Shown: positions 43,048 to 51,083 of the stretch, piece after piece
How positions within the stretch are numbered: the stretch's first letter is position 1
Layout: each line of letters starts with the position of its first letter
Assembly: GCA_947651225.1 (NCBI GenBank)
Contig: CANSYK010000020.1
Location: 1 to 51,160 of the forward strand
DNA from: an uncultured bacterium
GTDB lineage: Bacteria; Bacillota; Clostridia; Lachnospirales; Lachnospiraceae
DNA length: 51,160 nt
Direction: 5' to 3'
Program-made: the position numbers and the translations under genes
Notes under the pieces: model-generated
Databases searched by the model: none
The model's input: only the letters and a program-made list of their open reading frames with translations
What the model was told of the DNA's origin: nothing

Positions 43048-43392
43048 CCTTTCTTTTTGAATTTTATATAGCCAGTCTGCCACCTCGCTGGCGGCATCCG
43101 TGACATCATCATCAAATACTTCAAGAGCCATATCACTGACTTCTGCCTTACATATTGCCTTGATATCTTCTACACTATTTCCTGCCCCGCTCCCACCATG
43201 CGTAATCAGTGTATAAAGTGCTATTCTCGACAAATCATCTGACTGTAAAACTGTCCTGACTGCATTGGGAATCGTTCCCCACCACACAGGATAAACTAAA
43301 AACACTATGTCATACTGGCTAAAATCAGGCAGACTTCCTGTAAGTGCCACCTTTTCGTTGGAATCAATTTCCTCTTGTGCAACAGATACCAT
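43045..43392 (-). pseudogene. Truncated flavodoxin-family gene
   Basis: About 115 codons encode the middle and C-terminal part of a flavodoxin: LPDFSQYDIVFLVYPVWWGTIPNAV (the FMN-ring-binding loop with the WW aromatic pair), then TLITHGGSGAGNS and a C-terminal helix. The N-terminal strand and the phosphate-binding loop (a TxSGNT-type motif) are missing, and upstream sequence in this frame is not flavodoxin-like. No ribosome site precedes the Met at 43392. The GH13 promoter lies directly next to the break. Confidence 0.7.
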
Positions 43393-43434
43393 ACACGCTA
43401 TAAGTTCCTTACGGAAGAATCTGAAAAAATTACA

Positions 43435-43464
43435 TTGACGATAGAACAGGACAGGCAGTATAAT
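43435..43464 (+). promoter_or_regulatory. Promoter of the GH13 gene
   Basis: TTGACG and TATAAT are separated by 18 bp, with transcription expected near 43471 and a leader of about 60 nt. The promoter lies next to the truncated end of the flavodoxin relic. Confidence 0.75.
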
Positions 43465-43530
43465 TATTGTGATACATGGTTGTTTAGAGATTATTTCGTA
43501 ATATTTCTCAAAAATTGTAAAGGAGGGCGT

Positions 43531-45291
43531 ATGGATTTTAATGCTGTATATCATCGTGCGAATGACAATTATTGTTATCCATTAGACGGTGACAATTTGA
43601 TTATCAACATAAAAACTGGATATGACGTGAAAGAAGTTCACATCATCCAGGGAGATCCGTTTCAGGCAGGCATTTTAGGTGGTGCAGAGGAATGGACTGG
43701 TGAATTGGAAAATATCCCTTTTAAGAAAAACCTGAAGCACCAACTTTGGTGGACAACAACGATAAAACCAGAATATAAGCGATTGAAATATTATTTTGAG
43801 TTAATTACAGATACAGAGATATGGTATTATTTTGAAGATGGTTTTGTAAGTGAGGAGCAGATGAAGCTTCCGGGCAGGAGCCGTCAGTGTTTTGTAATGC
43901 CATGGATGAATCCGTGTGATATCTTACAGACACCATTCTGGGTAAATAAAACAATCTGGTATCAAATTTTTCCAGAGCGTTTTTGCAATGGAAATCCTGA
44001 TTTGAATCCAGAAAATACTCTGCCGTGGCGGGAAGAAGGGGAAGTTACCAATCAGGAGTTTTTTGGAGGAGATTTGGAAGGTATTATCAACAAACTGGAT
44101 TATCTGCAAGATTTAGGGATTTCAGGTATTTATCTGACGCCAATTAATAAATCACCATCTTCTCATAAATATGATACAAGTGATTACACAGAAATAGACC
44201 CCCATTTCGGAACAGATGAAACTATGGTGCAACTTGTGGAGGAAGCGCACCGCCGTGGAATAAGGATTATGTTAGATGGTGTTTTTAACCACAGTGGAGC
44301 AGAATTTGAACCATGGCTGGATGTGCAGAAAAATGGAAAACGTTCCAAGTATTTCGACTGGTTTATGATTAATGAATGGCCGTTTGACCATTCAAAAGGT
44401 TCTGCAAGGCAGAAGCAGTATTACAGTTTTGCGTTCTATGATTCTATGCCAAAGCTGAATACAAACAATCCAGAGGTGCGGGAATATCTGATACGTATCT
44501 GTGAAAACTGGGTGGAGAAGTATAATATTGATGGACTCAGACTGGATGTCGCAAATGAGGTTTCCCATGTTTTCTGTAAAGAACTGCGTGCAAGAATGAA
44601 AAATCTCAATCCTGATTTGTATATTCTTGGTGAAATCTGGCATGATGCTATGCCTTGGCTGCGTGGTGATGAGTTTGACGCAGTAATGAACTATCCGCTT
44701 GGTGAGAGTATCAAGGATTTCTGGATTGATAAAACATTGACAGGAAGAGATTTTGAAACAACGATTAACCGTTGCTATACAGTGTATACGCAACAGACGA
44801 ACGATGTTTTATTTAACCTTTTAGATTCACATGATACGAAGCGCCTTCGCTCTGATGTGAAAAATATGGACGAATATTTTCAGCAGCTTGCAGTATTGTT
44901 TTCTATGCCAGGAAGTCCATGCATTTTTTACGGAACAGAGATAGGACTGGAAGGCAGCTATGATCCAGACTGCAGGCGTTGTATGCCATGGAAGAGGATA
45001 GAGGCTGGAGAATTTACAGAATGTATGGAAACCGTGCGTTCTTTGATTGCCTTGCGAAAGGAAGAGCCTTTGATGCGGAGCCGTAATTTTCATTTTCCAG
45101 AAAAATTTGAAAATCCAAGAGTGATTGATTTTATCAAAGTGGAAAATGAAGATAATTATGTTGAAGTGATTTTGAATTGTTCAGAAGAAGCAGTCTGTGT
45201 GCCACAGGAAGGTGATGTTAGGTTTGTACGTCATTATGAGGACGATTCTTTAGCGCCAAATGGAGTTTTAATCCGAAAAATTCAGAAATAG
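43531..45291 (+). CDS. GH13 neopullulanase/cyclomaltodextrinase-like alpha-glucosidase
   Basis: 586 residues. An N-terminal immunoglobulin-like domain (about 1-125) precedes the barrel. Conserved regions are GVFNHSG, GLRLDVANEVSH with nucleophile D339, LGEIWHDA with acid/base E368 and LLDSHDTKR with D435. A C-terminal beta domain follows. No signal peptide is present, so it acts in the cytoplasm on imported maltodextrins, as in the GH13_20 subfamily. GGAGG lies 4-5 nt before ATG-GAT; an open frame extends 156 nt upstream across the promoter and is not used. Confidence 0.93.
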   Translation: MDFNAVYHRANDNYCYPLDGDNLIINIKTGYDVKEVHIIQGDPFQAGILGGAEEWTGELENIPFKKNLKHQLWWTTTIKPEYKRLKYYFELITDTEIWYYFEDGFVSEEQMKLPGRSRQCFVMPWMNPCDILQTPFWVNKTIWYQIFPERFCNGNPDLNPENTLPWREEGEVTNQEFFGGDLEGIINKLDYLQDLGISGIYLTPINKSPSSHKYDTSDYTEIDPHFGTDETMVQLVEEAHRRGIRIMLDGVFNHSGAEFEPWLDVQKNGKRSKYFDWFMINEWPFDHSKGSARQKQYYSFAFYDSMPKLNTNNPEVREYLIRICENWVEKYNIDGLRLDVANEVSHVFCKELRARMKNLNPDLYILGEIWHDAMPWLRGDEFDAVMNYPLGESIKDFWIDKTLTGRDFETTINRCYTVYTQQTNDVLFNLLDSHDTKRLRSDVKNMDEYFQQLAVLFSMPGSPCIFYGTEIGLEGSYDPDCRRCMPWKRIEAGEFTECMETVRSLIALRKEEPLMRSRNFHFPEKFENPRVIDFIKVENEDNYVEVILNCSEEAVCVPQEGDVRFVRHYEDDSLAPNGVLIRKIQK

Positions 45292-45316
45292 GGACATGCA
45301 GTCCGTTTTAAAAATA

Positions 45317-45366
45317 AAAAATGTCTGTAAAGGACGCTGGTTTTGCATTCTTTACGGACATTTTTT
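45317..45366 (+). terminator. Terminator after GH13
   Basis: AAAATGTCTGTAAAG pairs with CTTTACGGACATTTT (one G-U wobble) and ends in seven T residues. Confidence 0.85.
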
Positions 45367-45396
45367 TCATGCTTTAGAAAAACTTCATATCTATAT

Positions 45397-45472
45397 CCCG
45401 TCTTTCTCAATTTTGAATGCCCTCTCAAAATTGAGAAAGCATTAATAAGTAGTTTGAAAGGAACTCTCAAAC
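45397..45472 (-). repeat. Two-hairpin element, copy 4 (after metF)
   Basis: Almost identical to copy 1. Its GTTTGA end provides the TGA stop of metF. The other end points toward GH13's terminator; only a four-codon frame (ATG-AAG-TTT-TTC-TAA) follows, so this copy has lost or never had a downstream gene. Confidence 0.9.
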
Positions 45473-46321
45473 TTTTGCCACAATCTCCTCTACCATTTTC
45501 GGACGGTTCATGGTATAGATATGAATCCCATCTACGCCATGTTCTTTTAAGGCAAGAATCTGGCGGATTGCATAATCAATTCCAGCTTTCCTCATTTCCT
45601 CTGGTTTCTCGCCATAGTTGGCAATCATGTCAGACAGTTCTTTCGGGACAAAAGAACCAGAAAGGCTGACGCTTGTACCAATCTGCTTTGCAGATGTAAC
45701 CGGCATAATTCCCGCACAGATTGGAACGGTGATTCCAATATCTGCAGCCCGTTCCTGAAAATCGTAAAAGACATCATTGTTAAAAAAGAGCTGGGAAATA
45801 AGAAATTCTGCGCCAGTATCTACTTTTTCCTTTAAATGCTGTAAATCAGTTTCAAAGCTTTCCGCTTCATAATGTTTTTCGGGATAGCAGGCACCGGCAA
45901 TTTTTAGGGCAGTATGTTCTTTTAAATAACGTACCATATCTGCCGCATAGAAAAATTCTCTGTTCTGAAACTGTTCATCGGTCATTGTTTTCGGTCTGTC
46001 ACCACGAAGTGCCAGCACATGCTGAATTCCTTCTTTTTCTAACATTTTGCAGTTTTCTTCTAAGTCAGATTTTTGAAAACCAACACAGGTCATATGGGCG
46101 ATTGCGTCAATATGAAGTGTATTTTGAATATAAGATGAAATTTCTGCTGTTTTGCCGGATTTTGAACCTCCTGCACCATAAGTACAGCTTATAAAATCAG
46201 GCCGCAGAGCAGCAAGTGCGTCCAGTTTGCCATAAATTTCCTGAAATTCGTCCTCTGTTTTTGGAGGGAAAACCTCAAAGGAAAGGCTTGTTTTTGTCTT
46301 AGCCAGTAAATCTTTTATCAT
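45467..46321 (-). CDS. metF: Methylenetetrahydrofolate reductase
   Basis: 284 residues. The FAD-binding TIM barrel has SLSFEVFPPKTEDE (about 12-25), FISCTYGAGGS (about 40-50), HMTCVG (about 78-83), LALRGDRP (about 104-111) and LISQLFFNND (about 183-192). It reduces 5,10-methylene-THF to 5-methyl-THF for methionine synthesis and one-carbon flow. GAGGAAACT precedes the ATG. The stop codon is formed by a repeat element. A homocysteine methyltransferase gene starts 4.8 kb to the right. Confidence 0.95.
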   Translation of the reverse strand: MIKDLLAKTKTSLSFEVFPPKTEDEFQEIYGKLDALAALRPDFISCTYGAGGSKSGKTAEISSYIQNTLHIDAIAHMTCVGFQKSDLEENCKMLEKEGIQHVLALRGDRPKTMTDEQFQNREFFYAADMVRYLKEHTALKIAGACYPEKHYEAESFETDLQHLKEKVDTGAEFLISQLFFNNDVFYDFQERAADIGITVPICAGIMPVTSAKQIGTSVSLSGSFVPKELSDMIANYGEKPEEMRKAGIDYAIRQILALKEHGVDGIHIYTMNRPKMVEEIVAKV

Positions 46322-46366
46322 AGTTTCCTCATTTCTACGCTGTTTCTTTGTTCTTTCTTTTATCTA

Positions 46367-46396
46367 AGTATATCATACGGCAGACTACGTCTGCAA
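46367..46396 (-). promoter_or_regulatory. Putative metF promoter with overlapping palindrome
   Basis: Read leftward, TTGCAG and TATACT are 18 bp apart. GCAGAC-TAC-GTCTGC (46380-46394) overlaps the -35 region and could be an operator. No S-box or T-box type leader is recognisable. Confidence 0.5.
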
Positions 46397-46738
46397 CCTA
46401 ATTAAAAAGAGCATGGCACAAAACGCAACCCAGGGGTTACTGTTCACAGGTATTTTTGTGCTTTTTTCAGATAGATTGTGCTATTACGATATAAAGGAAA
46501 GACAAAATGCACAAAAGAATTGCAAAATAAATGGTGAATTAAGGCACAATTTATTTGCATTCAATGTTATACTAATACTCGTAACCCCCAATACATTATA
46601 TAGTTTTTGCTACACCCCATAAGTAACAAAAATATACCTTCTCCAAAAGAGGGACTGCATGGCAGTCTCTCTTTTATAGTGTAGAAAGCTGCTGTAATAG
46701 AAAAGTTGAGGGAATTTTTTACGAAAGGGTAAGATTTT
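46397..46738. other. Intergenic region between metF and MATE genes
   Basis: GGTTACTGTTCACAGG near 46434 is a decayed palindrome arm. TGTTATACT near 46565-46573 is an extended -10 motif for the rightward MATE gene. AAAAGAGGGACTGC (46645-46658) and GCAGTCTCTCTTTT (46662-46675) form a terminator-like hairpin in the leader, possibly an attenuator. Confidence 0.45.
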
Positions 46739-48088
46739 ATGAAAGATAAAACAATTGACATTTTTGCAAATGCTCCTGTGCCAAAGGCAGTAATCAGTAA
46801 TATTATTCCATCTATAATCAGTATGATTATGGTTCTGCTTTATAATCTGGCAGATACCTTTTTTATTGGACAGACAAAGGATGCTTATATGGTTGCGGCA
46901 GTATCTATTGCAACTCCGGTATTTTTAATTTTTATGGCTGTGGGGATGTTGTTTGGAATAGGCGGCACTTCATTGATTTCACGAATGCTTGGACAGGGAA
47001 AAGGAGAGAAGGCAAAACAGGTTTCTTCTTTTTGTTTCTGGACAGGCCTTATTATCGGTATCCTTGCCATGTGCTTTATCTGGCTGTTTGTAAAGCCGCT
47101 TTGTAATATGGTAGGAGCCAGTAAGGATACGGTCGGATATGCTTCTGAGTATTTGAATATTGTAGCAGTGGGAATTCCTTTTCTAATTGTCAGCAATACT
47201 TTCAGTAATATTATACGCTCTGAAGGAAGGGCAAAAACTGCTATGGCAGGAATGATTATTGGTAATTTGATGAATATTGTGTTAGATCCTATTATGATTT
47301 TGGGATTTCATTGGAATGTGGCAGGTGCAGCAGTTGCAACGGTAATTGGGAATGTTTTTTCTGCCGTATTTTATCTTGTTCATCTGCTTTCAAAACGTTC
47401 CATGCTTTCTGTTCACCCAAAGGATTACCGTATAAGGAATCAAATTGCTACAGGTGTTATGGCAATTGGGATTCCGGCTTCTTTAAACAGCATTTTAATG
47501 AGCGTTTCTAATATTTTAATCAATAATGTAATGACACGTTTTGGCGATATGGCAGTGGCTGGGCTTGGTGTTGCCATGAAAGTGAACTTGATTGTGGTTA
47601 TGCTTTTAATTGGACTAGGAACAGGAATCCAACCGTTACTTGGTTATTGCTTTGGTGCAAGAAACAGGGAGCGTTACATAGCTGTATTAAAATTTTCATT
47701 AAGCCTTGCTCTTTGCCTGAGCCTGATTATGACGGCTGTTTGCTACCTTGGTGCAGGACCTTTGGTTACAGCATTTTTAGATAATCCAGATGCATTTGAG
47801 TTTGGAATGTCCTTTGCACGGATTTACATATTATCTGGTCCAATCATTGGTATATTGTTTGTAATGATTAATGCGATTCAGTCTACTGGAGCGGCAATAC
47901 CATCTCTGATTCTGTCTGTCAGCAGACAGGGATTGCTCTATATGCCAATTTTATTTCTGTTCAGTCAGATATTTGACACAGCAAGAATGATTGCCATGGC
48001 ACAGCCAGTTACCGATTACCTGTCAGCGCTGCTTTCTATCGTTTTGTTTATAATGACCTATCGGAAATATTTTAAGGATTTTGAATAG
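46739..48088 (+). CDS. MATE-family efflux transporter, MepA-like
   Basis: 449 residues with twelve predicted membrane helices in two homologous halves. N-terminal features are IIPSIISMIMVLLYNLADTFFIG; the second half begins IGIPASLNSILMSVSNILINN. GIGTGIQPLLGYCFGA (here LGTGIQPLLGYCFGA) is the typical conserved loop. It should export cationic drugs or metabolites with Na+ or H+. AAAGGGT precedes the ATG at 8 nt. A terminator-like hairpin in the leader may control expression. Confidence 0.93.
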   Translation: MKDKTIDIFANAPVPKAVISNIIPSIISMIMVLLYNLADTFFIGQTKDAYMVAAVSIATPVFLIFMAVGMLFGIGGTSLISRMLGQGKGEKAKQVSSFCFWTGLIIGILAMCFIWLFVKPLCNMVGASKDTVGYASEYLNIVAVGIPFLIVSNTFSNIIRSEGRAKTAMAGMIIGNLMNIVLDPIMILGFHWNVAGAAVATVIGNVFSAVFYLVHLLSKRSMLSVHPKDYRIRNQIATGVMAIGIPASLNSILMSVSNILINNVMTRFGDMAVAGLGVAMKVNLIVVMLLIGLGTGIQPLLGYCFGARNRERYIAVLKFSLSLALCLSLIMTAVCYLGAGPLVTAFLDNPDAFEFGMSFARIYILSGPIIGILFVMINAIQSTGAAIPSLILSVSRQGLLYMPILFLFSQIFDTARMIAMAQPVTDYLSALLSIVLFIMTYRKYFKDFE

Positions 48089-48130
48089 TAACTATTATTT
48101 ATAATATTTTACGGAAATTGAAAATATTTC

Positions 48131-48159
48131 TTGCTTTTTCCTGTAAAAGACATTACAAT
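48131..48159 (+). promoter_or_regulatory. Promoter of the lipoprotein gene
   Basis: TTGCTT and TACAAT are separated by 17 bp. The leader then includes AAGGAGG (48189-48195) and the complete two-hairpin element before the ATG at 48282. Confidence 0.65.
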
Positions 48160-48197
48160 GAGGAATGGTTTTAGTTGATTGCATATACAAGGAGGAA

Positions 48198-48275
48198 GTT
48201 TGAAAGTTCTTTTCAAACGACTTATTAATGCTTTCTCAATTTTGAGAGGGCATTCAAAATTGAGAAAGACGGGGG
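48198..48275 (+). repeat. Two-hairpin element, copy 5 (clearest case)
   Basis: GTTTGAAAGTTCTTTTCAAAC, then CTTTCTCAATTTTGA...TCAAAATTGAGAAAG and GACGGG. The perfect ribosome site AAGGAGG ends 2 nt before the element, while the lipoprotein ATG lies 6 nt after it, about 86 nt away from that site. Confidence 0.9.
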
Positions 48276-48281
48276 ATAAAA

Positions 48282-48863
48282 ATGAAAAAGAAATTGTTAT
48301 TATTGACACTCTGTACTACATTACTTTTTACTGGCTGTGCTGGCGGGAATTTAGCAAAAACAGTGAAGAAGGTTACAGATTCTGTTGCAACGCAAACACC
48401 GGAGCCGACGCCAGAGCCAACACCAGCACCAAAAGTAAAGAAACTTGCACTTGGCAAAAAAGGGACGGTTGGTGACTGGAAAATCTGTGTAAAAAAGGCA
48501 GTGGTTAAAACGCAGATTAAAAATGGAAGTTATTATTATTTTAAGCCAAGTAAGGGCAATAAATTTGTGCATCTTACAATGAGTGTTAAAAATAATGGTA
48601 AGAAAGAAGCAGAGTTTCTTCCACGCATTGGCTATGAAAATGAAATGATTACGGCAACTCTTTGCTATAAAGATGATTATGAATATAAACCTACAGAATT
48701 GCTTTCTTATGATAAGGATTTGACAACAAAAAAGATAAAGCCCTTAGCAAGTGAAAGTGGTATTCTTGTTTTTGAGGTTCCGAAAAAAGTTGCCAAAGAA
48801 AAAAAGAAGATGGTTGTAAAAATTGGAACGACGATGGATTATCTGGAGTATACGTTGAAATAA
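48282..48863 (+). CDS. Lipoprotein with DUF4352-like domain
   Basis: 193 residues. The signal sequence ends in the lipobox LFTGC (Cys19). A Pro/Glu/Thr linker (TPEPTPEPTPAP, about 39-50) spans the wall region. Residues about 55-193 resemble DUF4352-type immunoglobulin-like domains (GDWKICVKKAVVKT, FVHLTMSVKNNGKKEAEF, ILVFEVPKKV). The function is unknown; such domains occur in surface and telomere-repeat-factor-like proteins of Firmicutes. The ATG is preceded by GGGGG and, before the repeat element, by a much better AAGGAGG. Confidence 0.8.
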   Translation: MKKKLLLLTLCTTLLFTGCAGGNLAKTVKKVTDSVATQTPEPTPEPTPAPKVKKLALGKKGTVGDWKICVKKAVVKTQIKNGSYYYFKPSKGNKFVHLTMSVKNNGKKEAEFLPRIGYENEMITATLCYKDDYEYKPTELLSYDKDLTTKKIKPLASESGILVFEVPKKVAKEKKKMVVKIGTTMDYLEYTLK

Positions 48864-48902
48864 AAGAGCCCCGCCCCTTCTTTGAAGGATAGGGGCTCTT
48901 TG
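48862..48902. terminator. Bidirectional terminator
   Basis: AAAAGAGCCCC pairs with GGGGCTCTTT around a 19-nt loop that can itself pair (CCTTC/GAAGG). It lies between the convergent lipoprotein and MATE genes. Confidence 0.85.
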
Positions 48903-48949
48903 GTTTTTCGCCATAAGCCACTCAGTAAACCAAAGACCAGACAACTAAA

Positions 48950-50308
48950 TTATATTGAAATCTTCCTGTCGCTTTCCATTTCTTTTGTAATCTTTCTGAC
49001 ACACAAGATACAGGCAGGTACAATATAGCAGCAGGCTGAAATCCATGCTGCCTGGTCAGCAAAACAAATGGCTGTAAATCCATAAAGCGGTACAAACACA
49101 AAACTTACAAAAGTTCTGGCTATCATTTCAGCAACACCTGCAAATACCGTCCTTCCAGAATATCCCAATCCCTGTGTAGTCATTCGGCATGTATTTAATA
49201 TACCAAGACTCCAGAAGAAAAATCCCAGACAGCGCAGATATTTCGCAGAGGCATCCAGAACTTCCACAGAATCCTTGCTGACAAATAACATAGAAAGAAT
49301 TCTTCCGCCAAAAATCAGTACCAGCCCAGCAACTGTTCCATATCCAACACCTAGCAAAACACCTTCCCTGATTCCCTTTTTAATTCGTTCCGGCTTGCGT
49401 GCTCCAAGATTCTGCCCACAAAAAACGGAAACTGCTGTAGCAATCGCATCGAAGGGGCACATTAAAAACTGCTTAATCCTCATAGATGCTGTAAATCCTG
49501 AAACATAAACACTTCCCAGTCCATTATTTGCTGACTGCATTACCATGCTTCCAATTGCTGTAATGGAATACTGCAACCCCATTGGAAGTCCCATAACCAA
49601 TAATTCTCTCACAAATTTCCCCTGCAAAGCGCAATCCTTACGGGAAAGGCGGAGCAATTCAAAATGGTGGTTCATATAAAAGAAACATAAAATTCCACTG
49701 ACAGCCTGTGCAGACACCGTAGCAATTGCTGCCCCAGCGCACCCCCATTTTAAGACAATGATACAAAACAAATCCAAAATAATATTTAATATAGTAGAAA
49801 AAGCTAAAAACATAAATGGGGTTCTGCTGTCACCTACCGCCCTTAAAATGCCAGATACCAGATTATATAACAAGATAAATGGTATTCCAAGAAAAATAAC
49901 CAGTAAATACTGGTAAGCTCCCTTGTAAATATCTTCTGGTGTTGACAGGATATAGAGAATCTGCGGACATAGCAGCACACAGGTAAACGTCAGCACAACA
50001 GCCAAAACGCCCGTTAAAAATATTGCGTTAAAAATAAATTTCCGCATTTTTCCATAATCCCTGGCTCCAAAACTCTTTGCCACCGGAATTCCAAATCCAC
50101 AACAAATGCCAATACAAAAACCAAGTACCAGGAACTGGACGCTGCTTGATGCTCCTACACTTGCCAATGCATTTGTTCCCAATATTTTTCCTACTATTGC
50201 CGCATCAATAATATTGTAAGTCTGCTGCAATAAATTTCCAACAAAAAGGGGCAGCGCAAATCGAAAAATTAACTTTATTGAGCTGCCCTCTGTCATGTTC
50301 TTTGCCAT
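48950..50308 (-). CDS. MATE-family efflux transporter
   Basis: 452 residues, twelve membrane helices in two halves: IFRFALPLFVGNLLQQTYNIIDAAIVGKILG at the N-terminus and VMGLPMGLQYSITAIGSMVMQ at the start of the second half, with VSVFCGQNLGARKPERIK as the conserved loop. It is not closely similar to the MATE at 46739. It is last in the operon TSCPD, DUF6774, MATE; AAAAGGAAAACCT precedes ATG and the gap to the small gene is 16 bp. Confidence 0.93.
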   Translation of the reverse strand: MAKNMTEGSSIKLIFRFALPLFVGNLLQQTYNIIDAAIVGKILGTNALASVGASSSVQFLVLGFCIGICCGFGIPVAKSFGARDYGKMRKFIFNAIFLTGVLAVVLTFTCVLLCPQILYILSTPEDIYKGAYQYLLVIFLGIPFILLYNLVSGILRAVGDSRTPFMFLAFSTILNIILDLFCIIVLKWGCAGAAIATVSAQAVSGILCFFYMNHHFELLRLSRKDCALQGKFVRELLVMGLPMGLQYSITAIGSMVMQSANNGLGSVYVSGFTASMRIKQFLMCPFDAIATAVSVFCGQNLGARKPERIKKGIREGVLLGVGYGTVAGLVLIFGGRILSMLFVSKDSVEVLDASAKYLRCLGFFFWSLGILNTCRMTTQGLGYSGRTVFAGVAEMIARTFVSFVFVPLYGFTAICFADQAAWISACCYIVPACILCVRKITKEMESDRKISI

Positions 50309-50324
50309 AGGTTTTCCTTTTTCT

Positions 50325-50489
50325 TCACTCCCGCCTGTCTTTCCGCTGACAGGTCAATAGGGTTTCCAACATATACCCAAGAGTAGTAAGTTCTGATGAT
50401 AATACTTCAAGTTCTTCTCTGTCAAGGCATTCTGAAAGCTGACAAGCTATCATAGATAATATGTAAAGTTTAGAACATCTATTTTCCAT
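50325..50489 (-). CDS. DUF6774-like small protein
   Basis: 54 residues, with AAAGGGA about 5 nt before ATG. The pattern CSKLYILSMIACQLSECL, DREELEVLSSELTTLGYML matches the short DUF6774 family of Clostridia (a Cys-containing helix, then EEL-x-L-x6-LG). It lies 25 bp after the TSCPD gene and 16 bp before the MATE gene, so all three are probably one transcript. The function is unknown. Confidence 0.7.
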   Translation of the reverse strand: MENRCSKLYILSMIACQLSECLDREELEVLSSELTTLGYMLETLLTCQRKDRRE

Positions 50490-50514
50490 ATATGTCCCTT
50501 TCTTTTTTTATCTA

Positions 50515-50775
50515 TTATATGCCCTTTTGTGCTTCATATGCTGCCCTGCACGCCCTTGCAAGCTGATCCGCACAAGATGTCTGCTTCCAGCCACAAGTAA
50601 TTCCTGCCAGTTTACTCTCAATTTCTTCCACAGTCATACCATCCACCAGTGCCGGAACTGCCTTTAAGTTGCCATTACAACCCCCTGTAAAAGAAACATT
50701 GGTAATCCTGTCTCCCTCAATATTCAAACTTATTTCTGTAGAACAAGTCCCTTTTGTTTTGTATACATAATTCAT
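50515..50775 (-). CDS. TSCPD domain-containing small protein
   Basis: 86 residues. The family (TIGR03905 type) is recognised by YKTKGTCSTEISLNIEGD, VSFTGGCNGNLKAVPALVDG, ITCGWKQTSCADQLARA. Cysteines near 10, 33, 61 and 67 are conserved-type positions; here the name motif reads TSCAD. Related domains occur at the C-terminus of B12-dependent ribonucleotide reductases. GGGGG lies about 7 nt before ATG. First gene of the TSCPD-DUF6774-MATE operon. Confidence 0.88.
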   Translation of the reverse strand: MNYVYKTKGTCSTEISLNIEGDRITNVSFTGGCNGNLKAVPALVDGMTVEEIESKLAGITCGWKQTSCADQLARACRAAYEAQKGI

Positions 50776-50790
50776 AATAATCCCCCATTC

Positions 50791-50812
50791 TGCCGCCCTT
50801 CAGTTGGCGGCA
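50791..50812 (-). promoter_or_regulatory. Leader hairpin upstream of the TSCPD gene
   Basis: TGCCGCC and GGCGGCA form a GC-rich stem, out of keeping with the AT-rich surroundings, about 15 nt before the start codon and close to the GGGGG ribosome site. It could restrict translation or stabilise the mRNA. Confidence 0.45.
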
Positions 50813-50931
50813 CAGATAGTAATGAACAAGGAATGCTATCTTAGGGTGCGTTTTTTGCGACCTTAGAATCATTTTTCCTACTATCCATCATTTTCTAAAA
50901 AGTTTTTATCCTAATTTGAAAAGTCAGTCTG

Positions 50932-50960
50932 ATTGTACACAACCATGTATAAATTGTCAA
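50932..50960 (-). promoter_or_regulatory. Promoter of the TSCPD-DUF6774-MATE operon
   Basis: Read leftward, TTGACA and TACAAT are separated by 17 bp, a near-consensus promoter. It gives an unusually long leader of about 150 nt before the TSCPD start. Confidence 0.8.
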
Positions 50961-50998
50961 TGGAAAGATACAACCATTTTATAAGTATAATCCAATTT

Positions 50999-51054
50999 GT
51001 TACTATTCATGGCCGGTTTTTCACATGATGTTTTAAATAGCCGTGAATCGTGAC
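50999..51054. repeat. Dispersed palindrome copy
   Basis: Arms GTTACTATTCATGGCC and AGCCGTGAATCGTGAC (slightly diverged) around TTTTTCACATGATG. It lies between the divergent TSCPD and methionine synthase genes. Confidence 0.8.
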
Positions 51055-51083
51055 GTCTGAAAAGTTAAATGGAAATGGAGAGA

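Noticed and set aside
5595-48275. The five two-hairpin elements as a CRISPR array or an integron cassette array
   Set aside because: Copies are tens of kilobases apart, in both orientations, with no regular spacers, cas genes or integrase.
48179-48475. A frame running through the two-hairpin element from TTG (KVLFKRLINAFSILRGHSK-like) into the lipoprotein gene, also seen in copies 1 and 4
   Set aside because: The TTG is well placed behind AAGGAGG in copy 5, so a coupled leader peptide is conceivable. But copy 3 has TAG in this frame, and copies 1, 4 and 5 are too similar in DNA to show selection on protein. Kept only as an alternative explanation.
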